From NCBI GenBank assembly GCA_900552225.1, contig URYX01000003.1:1-35403 (forward strand): a stretch of DNA of 35,403 bases, in the 5' to 3' direction. Below are positions 15,478-21,555 of the stretch, piece after piece. The notes beneath the pieces were generated by a model that saw nothing but the letters and a program-made list of their open reading frames with translations, made no database searches and was not told where the DNA came from. The stretch is from an uncultured Oscillospiraceae bacterium (GTDB lineage: Bacteria > Bacillota > Clostridia > Oscillospirales > Acutalibacteraceae). Position 1 is the stretch's first letter; every line of letters starts with the position of its first letter. The position numbers were made by a program, and so were the translations under genes.

Positions 15478-17466
15478 ATGATGAAATGGAAATCCTATAC
15501 GGCGGCGCTTCTGTGCGCGGCCCTGCTGCTTGGCGGCTGCAGTACGGCTGACCCGGCCTCGGGGACGGATTCGGCCGTGTCCGGAGGGACGACGGCGGGC
15601 GGAGGCTCCGGGACAGGGTCTGCGACCGACGGAACCGGGAATCCGGCGACCAGTCCTACGACGGCCGTGGTGGAGCCGCCGGCTCCGGTCGGCCCGGTGG
15701 AGGGGATTACGGTGCAGCCGCTCGATATGAAGTCTGTGGTGCCTGTCGCGGTGAAGAAGCTCGCGACCTCCTCCGATACGCGCCGTGTGGTCAACACGGA
15801 GAATCCGCTGTTTTTGTTCCGCACCTCCTGCAAGGCCGACGAAATGCTGACGCTGTGGCGTATGCTTCCCGAGGATATCCGGGAATATTCCGCCATTGCC
15901 ACCGGCTTCGACGAGTCGAAGACCAACGCACAGGTGCTGAGCAATATCGATGCGCTGCTGACCGTAGCGGATCGGGAGGGCATCCCGGTGCTGTGGCAGA
16001 TTGAATACTGGAACAGCTATGCGGAGCGTGAGGGCTTCACGGAGAGCGAGCTGGTATCGCTTTTGGAGCGGCATTCCTCGCTGATCGGCTATGCGCATAC
16101 GGAGCTGAGCTGTATGTTTTCCGATCCGGTGGAAATTGACCGGATGAAGCAGACGCTGCGGGCCTGCCGGCAGAAAAATGCGCTGTTTGTGTGGTTCGAC
16201 ATGGAATATGTGCAGAACACCAACGTGTTTGCCCGGTTTCTGGAGGACAGCGAGCTGTACGAGCTGATGAGCTCGTATTCCCGTAATGTGGTGCTGGTCG
16301 ATAAGCACAACGGACAGGGACGGCATTTTGCCGTGCAGAGCGCCGCCATGGGCATGTGGCTGGCGGGTGTGTGCGGCAACTGGGGCTCCAATGTGGAAAG
16401 CTGGCTCTGGTGGGAGGAGGGCCTCGGCCAATATGACGACATGGGCGGCACCTTCCGCAGCTTTTCGCAGGATATGATCAAGCAGTACCCGGCGGCCATG
16501 TTCGGCATCGATACGCTGAACGATGCGGTCGGCGGCGCGACGGTCTACTCCTTCGAGGATGTGATCATGACCGCCACCGACCTGAACGGGGACACGGTGT
16601 GGACTCCCGCGTTTTACAATGTCTGCTACCCGATTTATCAGAAAATCGTGGCCGGCGGCCTGATCCCGGGCAAGGAGCAGGTCAAGTCCAAGGTGAAGGT
16701 GGCCTACCAGTACAGCGACATCGATTCGCAGGATACGGCGGGCTATGAGGCATCGCTGTTCGTGGATCTGTACGGCCCGACGCGCGATTGGCTGAATCGG
16801 TGGAATTCCATGCGCGTAAGCAAAAAGTGGATTCCCACCACCGGCCGCTATTACATTGTGCCGTCGCTGCCGAAGCAGGTCGATGCGGCGCAGGTGCTGC
16901 CGGGAGCCACCGTGCTGAATACGCAGAACGAGCCCTCGCTGATTGGGACAACGGCCGCGGAAAAGCGGGCGTTTTTCGACAGCCGATACGGGGAATTCTA
17001 TACCGGGACGGCCACGATGTATGCGATGGACGGCTATGCGCTGCTGTTCAACAACCACGAGAACATCACGCAGCAGGCCTATGAGAATGCCACGTTTACG
17101 TTGGCGGCCGGCAAGACGATGAAGGCGGTGCTGCCGGAGCATACCTATGCGCTGCTGTACGACGGCGGCAGCTCGGTCTCTCTGGAGCTGTACAACTACC
17201 GCTACGATGCGCGCGCCTACCTGAACAAGCAGGAGCGCTACGATATGTTCATCGATGATTATCTGGAGGAGCTGCGCAACGACAACGAGCTTGATCGGCG
17301 CACGCTCACCTTCCGCATCGAAAATCTTTCGGCCGAGCCGCAGGTGACCGCTGCGGGCAATCACAACGCGGAGATATCGACCGCGTGGGATGCCGCGAGC
17401 GGAGTGCTGACGGTGACCGTGACCATGAACGGGGTGACCCGCCTGCAGCTGCAGGAAATCCGATAA
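15478..17466 (+). CDS. GH98-family glycosidase, surface lipoprotein
   Basis: 662 residues from the ATG at 15478, which follows GAAAGGGAGA. The lipoprotein signal ends in LLGGC (Cys21) and leads into a Gly/Ser/Thr spacer. From about residue 100 the protein follows the GH98 pattern: NTENPLFLFRTS, LPEDIREYSAIA, LIGYAHTELSCMF, NVVLVDKHNGQ, GNWGSNVESWLW, GGATVYSFED, then the C-terminal region with TGRYYIVPSLP. Conserved acidic residues at about E209, D275, E307 and E360 are the candidates for catalysis. GH98 enzymes are known as inverting endo-beta-galactosidases on blood-group A/B structures. It would cut glycan at the cell surface for the two importers of the locus. The exact substrate is inferred. 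Confidence 0.82.
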   Translation: MMKWKSYTAALLCAALLLGGCSTADPASGTDSAVSGGTTAGGGSGTGSATDGTGNPATSPTTAVVEPPAPVGPVEGITVQPLDMKSVVPVAVKKLATSSDTRRVVNTENPLFLFRTSCKADEMLTLWRMLPEDIREYSAIATGFDESKTNAQVLSNIDALLTVADREGIPVLWQIEYWNSYAEREGFTESELVSLLERHSSLIGYAHTELSCMFSDPVEIDRMKQTLRACRQKNALFVWFDMEYVQNTNVFARFLEDSELYELMSSYSRNVVLVDKHNGQGRHFAVQSAAMGMWLAGVCGNWGSNVESWLWWEEGLGQYDDMGGTFRSFSQDMIKQYPAAMFGIDTLNDAVGGATVYSFEDVIMTATDLNGDTVWTPAFYNVCYPIYQKIVAGGLIPGKEQVKSKVKVAYQYSDIDSQDTAGYEASLFVDLYGPTRDWLNRWNSMRVSKKWIPTTGRYYIVPSLPKQVDAAQVLPGATVLNTQNEPSLIGTTAAEKRAFFDSRYGEFYTGTATMYAMDGYALLFNNHENITQQAYENATFTLAAGKTMKAVLPEHTYALLYDGGSSVSLELYNYRYDARAYLNKQERYDMFIDDYLEELRNDNELDRRTLTFRIENLSAEPQVTAAGNHNAEISTAWDAASGVLTVTVTMNGVTRLQLQEIR

Positions 17467-17487
17467 CACGAGACGGCCGGTTTTCCC

Positions 17488-17527
17488 GGCTCCGGGGCAG
17501 GGCCTTGGCCGGGCCTGCTTCGGAGCC
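17488..17527 (+). promoter_or_regulatory. Imperfect hairpin between GH98 and the regulator gene
   Basis: GGCTCCG (17488-17494) pairs with CGGAGCC (17521-17527), and GCAGG with CCTGC further in. A smaller CCGGTC/GACCGG stem follows, before the ribosome binding site. There is no T-run. The 121-nt gap is the longest in the + strand cluster before this point, so it could separate the regulator from the operon or modulate read-through. Confidence 0.35.
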
Positions 17528-17587
17528 CGCGGAGACCCGGTCTTTGCCGGTTTTCGGACCGGACGATTCAGAGAGGTGATCAACGCC

Positions 17588-19834
17588 GTGCAGGAGAAGA
17601 TAGCCTACAGCCTTCAAAAGGAATTTTCCTTCCCGCTGCCGATCCGCAAGGGCTGGCGGCTGTACGGCGTATGGAGCGGACGCATTCCGTCGGCCTGTTC
17701 GGTCTCCGGATCGGAGGACGGCCGCGCCGTCGATCTGTATTATATCACCTCGGGAGAGGGCAGCTGGCGCTCCGGCGGAGCCTCGCATCCGCTGTCCGGG
17801 GGAATGGCCCTGCTGACGGCCTCCGACCGGACGGTGGAGCTGCTGCCGAAGGATAAAAGCGGATTTTCGTTTTTCCGGCTGCGCTTTGAGTCTCCGGAGC
17901 CGGCGCAGGGCACGCAGGAGGATCAGCTGCTCGGGGAGAATCTGCTGCGGCACCGTATGACGGCGGTGCGCATCGGCATGGATATGTACAGCACCTTCAA
18001 TGCGCTGATCGGAGAGCTGCGGTTTGAATACGTCTTCCGTGAATCGATGCTCGAGGCGCTGTTCGGGGAGATTCTGATCGGCTATTACCGCGCCTGCGTC
18101 AGTGACCGGAGCACGGAGGAGGCGCAGGAGGGCAGCCGTGTGATGGAGGAGGCGGTGCGGTATATCGACCGGAACGCCCTCTATCTCCGCAACGTATCCT
18201 CTCTGGCGGGGGCGCTCGGCTACAGCTATTCGTATCTGTCGCATATCTTTTCGGAGACCATGGGCATCACCCTGCGCGACTTCTTTCTGCAGAAGCGGTT
18301 TGAGAAGGCGATTGAACTGCTGCGCGAAAACATGAGCATTGCCGAGGTATCGGATATGCTCGGCTATGCTTCCGTGCACTCGTTTTCCCGGGCCTTTACC
18401 CGGCAGATCGGCTGCCCGCCCGGCAGCTTCCGGCGTGCGGAGCGGGTTCCGGCCCGCCGCATGGCGGCACGGCGGGTGTTTGACGACTTCGAGGGCGGAG
18501 CGGACTGGGAGGTTGACCGGGTGTACGGCTCCATGCAGGCGCTCGAACGCGTCACCTATCCCCGGCACAGCGGCACCTGTTCGCTGGCCATGGAATTCAA
18601 TGTGACCTCAGACTGGCGTGTGGACCGCTATTACCGCCGCCGGGAGGACTGGTCGGGCGACGGCATGACCTATTTCTCCTGCTGGGTCAAGTCCACCAGC
18701 CCCGTGACGGTGGAAATCGAGCTGATCGACGGGCAGTGGCACACGTTCAGCTATAAGCTGGAGGCCGGAACGGTCGGGGCGGTGGTGTGCATTCCGCTGA
18801 GCGAGTTTGAGGCCAAGGAGGAGGACACCGTGCCGGATCTGCGGCACGGTCTGGGAATCCACTTCATCTTTTATGGGCGCAACAACACGGAAAAGCCCTC
18901 GATCGGTCGCCTGTTCGTGGACGATATTCTGTTTACGGACGAGGATATCTCCATGCTGACGGAGTCCTCCACCAAAAACGATCTGCTGGATATGCGGCGG
19001 CCGGATACGGCGCTGGTGCGCCCGCCGGTGGTGGTGGCGCGTCCGCACGATCAGACGGAACTCAACCGTCTGTGCCAGGGGAAGCAGCGCCCGGTGGCGC
19101 TGCAGGTGATTCTGCACGCCGATATGAGCGTCTACAGCGTGACCGGAGTGCCGCTCGGTATGCTGCCCGGCCTGTTTGTCAAAATCTATCAGCGCATTCT
19201 GCCGGTGTTTTCGGTCAACGACCGGGAGACGGTGGACGGCCTGATGCGTTACCTCAACGAAAAGAATTTCCAGGATGTCTATATTCTGTCCTCCCGGCCA
19301 GAGGTGCTGCTGCATGTGCACGAGCAGTATTACAACCTGCGCTGCATCCTGCGGGTCACCGAGCCGATTGCCTCGGCCGAGCAGATGCGCCGGCTGTATA
19401 ACGAGCACCACATCCGCATTCTGCTGCTGCCGGAGGAGACGGATCCCGCGGTGCTCCGGGAGCTGCAGGATCGGCAGATGACGGTGTGGCTGGAGCAGAC
19501 CGGAGGGGACGGGCCGCTGCGGCTGCGGTATCACCGCATGCTGATCGGCGGTGCCGGCGGGCTGCTGGTGGATGCTCCGGATACCCTGTATGAGGCGATG
19601 CGGGATTACGGCGGTCACACGCTGCTGAAAACGCCCTATATCATCGCCTACGGATACGGTCAGGACTATCCGTGGGATACACTGGAGGCGGCCCGTGCTT
19701 CGGTCGAGGCGGGGGCGGATGCCATCGCGTTGGATCTGTTCCTGACCAAGGACCGCCGCCTGATTGCCTATCCGGAGCGGGAGGTCAACCGCTATTCCGG
19801 CGATTTGTGGGGCAACATCGAGGACTACACGTAA
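17588..19834 (+). CDS. AraC-type regulator with CBM11-like and GDPD-like domains, 5' part (split by adapter)
   Basis: GTG 17588 is preferred because GAGAGGTGA lies about 9 nt upstream; GTG 17576 is possible. Residues about 1-165 look like a cupin-type ligand domain. Residues about 180-285 are an AraC double helix-turn-helix (LRNVSSLAGALGYSYSYLSHIF, then IAEVSDMLGYASVHSFSRAF). Residues about 296-458 form a CBM11-like beta-sandwich (FDDFEGG to LFVDDILFTDED), the same fold as the surface proteins at 13500 and 14437. Residues about 500-670 resemble part of a GDPD-like barrel (VYILSSRPEVLLHVHEQY), and a second barrel starts near 680. The TAA at 19832-19834 arises only because of an embedded sequencing adapter; the true protein continues at 19872. 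It is expected to control the locus in response to imported glycan. Confidence 0.75.
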   Translation: MQEKIAYSLQKEFSFPLPIRKGWRLYGVWSGRIPSACSVSGSEDGRAVDLYYITSGEGSWRSGGASHPLSGGMALLTASDRTVELLPKDKSGFSFFRLRFESPEPAQGTQEDQLLGENLLRHRMTAVRIGMDMYSTFNALIGELRFEYVFRESMLEALFGEILIGYYRACVSDRSTEEAQEGSRVMEEAVRYIDRNALYLRNVSSLAGALGYSYSYLSHIFSETMGITLRDFFLQKRFEKAIELLRENMSIAEVSDMLGYASVHSFSRAFTRQIGCPPGSFRRAERVPARRMAARRVFDDFEGGADWEVDRVYGSMQALERVTYPRHSGTCSLAMEFNVTSDWRVDRYYRRREDWSGDGMTYFSCWVKSTSPVTVEIELIDGQWHTFSYKLEAGTVGAVVCIPLSEFEAKEEDTVPDLRHGLGIHFIFYGRNNTEKPSIGRLFVDDILFTDEDISMLTESSTKNDLLDMRRPDTALVRPPVVVARPHDQTELNRLCQGKQRPVALQVILHADMSVYSVTGVPLGMLPGLFVKIYQRILPVFSVNDRETVDGLMRYLNEKNFQDVYILSSRPEVLLHVHEQYYNLRCILRVTEPIASAEQMRRLYNEHHIRILLLPEETDPAVLRELQDRQMTVWLEQTGGDGPLRLRYHRMLIGGAGGLLVDAPDTLYEAMRDYGGHTLLKTPYIIAYGYGQDYPWDTLEAARASVEAGADAIALDLFLTKDRRLIAYPEREVNRYSGDLWGNIEDYT

Positions 19835-19871
19835 GGAGTCGTCGGCAGCGTCAGATGTGTATAAGAGACAG
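19831..19871. other. Embedded Illumina Nextera adapter (assembly artefact)
   Basis: Bases 19831-19838 are GTAAGGAG, an Illumina i5 index (S505/N505). 19839-19852 are TCGTCGGCAGCGTC, and 19853-19871 are AGATGTGTATAAGAGACAG, the Tn5 mosaic end. The genomic 16-mer ATCGAGGACTACACGT occurs on both sides (19817-19832 and 19872-19887). The preceding CTACAC also matches the end of the P5 oligo, which explains the false join. Removing 55 nt rejoins the two halves of the regulator gene in frame. It is not biological sequence. Confidence 0.97.
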
Positions 19872-20702
19872 ATCGAGGACTACACGTGGGAGGAGCTGCG
19901 GCATATCCGCTATAACCAGAATCAGCATCTCCGGCACACGGAAATCCATCCGGCGCTGCTGGACGATTTTTACCGGGAATTTGCCGATACCCGGCATCGG
20001 CTGTTTCTGGTGATTTATGAGGATGAACGGCGGTTTGCCGATCAGGTGCGCGAGCTGACCCGGCAGATGGGGATGGAGGACCGCGTGACCTATGTGATCG
20101 GCGGCACGTCACAGATTCGCTATATCCGTCAGACGAACCCGGCCGCTACGGTGTTGACCCGCGGTCTGTACGAATGGGAGTGCCATATGGGATTCCCGGA
20201 GATTCTGACCAACACCCAGCTGTATATGACGGATTTCAGCCCCCGTTACGATCAGTCGGCCTCCCTGCCGGATCTCTGCTATAACCTGTGGTGCCGCGGG
20301 GTGACGACCTGGCCCTACTATTTCGATGTGCCGGCCGATTTCCGGAGGTTTTTCCTGAACGGAATCGAGGGGATCTTCTGCAACCTGGCGGAGCTCTGCC
20401 GCGGCTGGATGCGGTCGCTGAGCTTCCGGCAGCAGGCGCTGACTCTGCGGGAGGGGGAACAGCGGCTGCTGTGGTGCTGGGAGGAGACCTACGACGGGCA
20501 GCAGCGGCAGGTGCCGGCGGGAATCACTGTTCTGGAGGGGCCGCTGCGGGCCGAGGGCAACACGCTGATTGCCGAGGGTAAGGGCGAGGGAAGTGTGCTG
20601 CTGTGGTACGAGCAGTCCATGCCGCTTTGGTATGAGACGCCGGGAGCCCAGACTCCCTCCTATCGCTGCTATGCCCACCCGGTAACGGTGACGGTTTTGT
20701 AA
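19872..20702 (+). CDS. AraC/GDPD-like regulator, 3' part (continuation after adapter)
   Basis: This is the remainder of the gene begun at 17588. It has no start of its own; an apparent longer frame running back to 19764 exists only because of the adapter. It holds most of the second GDPD-like barrel: YTWEELRHIRYN, RLFLVIYED, MEDRVTYVIGGTSQIRYIRQ, then VTTWPYYFDVPADFRRFFLNGIEG, the counterpart of the W-T-V-N / G-V-D-G-I-x-T-D end of GDPD enzymes. A small beta-rich domain closes the protein. Corrected, the whole protein has 1019 residues. Catalytic positions look lost: the usual HRG is YGYG, ELD is ALD and the HD motif is PE. A ligand-binding rather than hydrolytic role is therefore likely. Confidence 0.75.
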   Translation: MEDYTWEELRHIRYNQNQHLRHTEIHPALLDDFYREFADTRHRLFLVIYEDERRFADQVRELTRQMGMEDRVTYVIGGTSQIRYIRQTNPAATVLTRGLYEWECHMGFPEILTNTQLYMTDFSPRYDQSASLPDLCYNLWCRGVTTWPYYFDVPADFRRFFLNGIEGIFCNLAELCRGWMRSLSFRQQALTLREGEQRLLWCWEETYDGQQRQVPAGITVLEGPLRAEGNTLIAEGKGEGSVLLWYEQSMPLWYETPGAQTPSYRCYAHPVTVTVL

Positions 20703-20765
20703 AGAGCGACGAGGAAAAACCGGACGGGGAAATGTGCCGTTTCCGAAACGGAGGTTTCCCGCTAA

Positions 20766-20815
20766 AACAAAGAACATTCCCGGGAAGCATGCGCTTCCCG
20801 GGAATGTTCTTTGTT
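20766..20815. terminator. Bidirectional terminator between convergent genes
   Basis: A perfect 23-bp stem (20766-20788 with 20793-20815) encloses the loop ATGC. The outer part is A-rich on one side and T-rich on the other (AACAAAG / CTTTGTT), so it can terminate both the regulator (+) and the acetyltransferase operon (-). A smaller CCGTTT/AAACGG stem lies at 20738-20752. Confidence 0.9.
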
Positions 20816-20830
20816 ATCAGGATTTTCGTT

Positions 20831-21433
20831 TTACGGGGCTTCCCACAGGGAGGGATCGATCGGGATATTTTTGCGGTAAAAGGCGCGGTCGTGCTCGTCG
20901 ATGTCGCGCAGCACGCGGCAGGGATTGCCGACCGCCACCTTACCGGCGGGAATGTCCCCGGTGACGACGCTTCCGGCCCCGATGACGGAGCCGTCCCCAA
21001 TGGTGACACCGGGCAGGATAACGGCCCCGGCCCCGACCCAGCAGTTCTTCCCGATATGTACGGGCAGGTTGTACTGATATCCCCGCTCCCGCAGCTCGGG
21101 GCAGATGGGATGGGTACCGGCGGCCACGGTGACATGCGGGGCCAGCATGGTATAATCACCGATATAGATATCGGTGTCGTCCACCAGCGTCAGGCCGAAA
21201 TTGGCGTAGACACCCTTGCCGAAATGCACATGGCGGCCGCCCCAGTTGGCATAAAACGGCGGCTCCACATAGCAGTCCTCACCGCATTCGGCCAGTATTT
21301 CCTGCAGCAATGCGCTGCGGCGGGGCATCTCGGAGGGGCGGGTGGCGTTGAAATCGTACATTTTTTCGAGGCAGCGGAGCTGCTCGGCCATCAGGTCGGG
21401 GTCGTTGGCGCGATACAGGGCACCGCTGTGCAT
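20831..21433 (-). CDS. Sugar O-acetyltransferase (maltose/galactoside acetyltransferase family)
   Basis: 200 residues from the ATG at 21433. The N-terminus (MHSGALYRANDPDL) matches the Maa/LacA capping domain. The left-handed beta-helix hexapeptide repeats follow (VHIGKNCWVGAGAVILPGVTIGDGSVIGAGSVV). The catalytic His is probably in AAGTHPI. It would acetylate a sugar using acetyl-CoA in the cytoplasm. The nearest ribosome binding site (AAAGGA) is about 24 nt before this ATG. It is ideally placed for an in-frame ATT at 21457, which would add eight residues and match the usual family N-terminus. It is the last gene of the - strand operon and may be coupled to the preceding cinA-sortase gene. 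Confidence 0.88.
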   Translation of the reverse strand: MHSGALYRANDPDLMAEQLRCLEKMYDFNATRPSEMPRRSALLQEILAECGEDCYVEPPFYANWGGRHVHFGKGVYANFGLTLVDDTDIYIGDYTMLAPHVTVAAGTHPICPELRERGYQYNLPVHIGKNCWVGAGAVILPGVTIGDGSVIGAGSVVTGDIPAGKVAVGNPCRVLRDIDEHDRAFYRKNIPIDPSLWEAP

Positions 21434-21555
21434 GGCTTCATGAAGGTTTATCGGAATCGTTCCTTTCTGACAGGGAGGTACGGTCTGTGCCGGAATCCTC
21501 CGGGGAAGCCCCGGTGGCCGCCGTGGGAGGCGCGTTGAACCGGGAGTCGGAGGAA

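Noticed and set aside
14998..17583. 861-codon open frame on the - strand
   Set aside because: It is antisense to the GH98 and CBM-like genes. Its Arg/His/Gln-rich composition is typical of shadow frames in GC-rich DNA.
19853..19871. Tn5 mosaic end with flanking direct repeats, as if from a transposon insertion
   Set aside because: Tn5 makes 9-bp target duplications, there is no transposase or second end, and the flanking bases are an Illumina index and adapter.
19764..20702. Separate downstream gene starting at 19764
   Set aside because: Its first ~35 codons are shifted regulator sequence plus adapter; the genuine part continues the upstream gene in frame.
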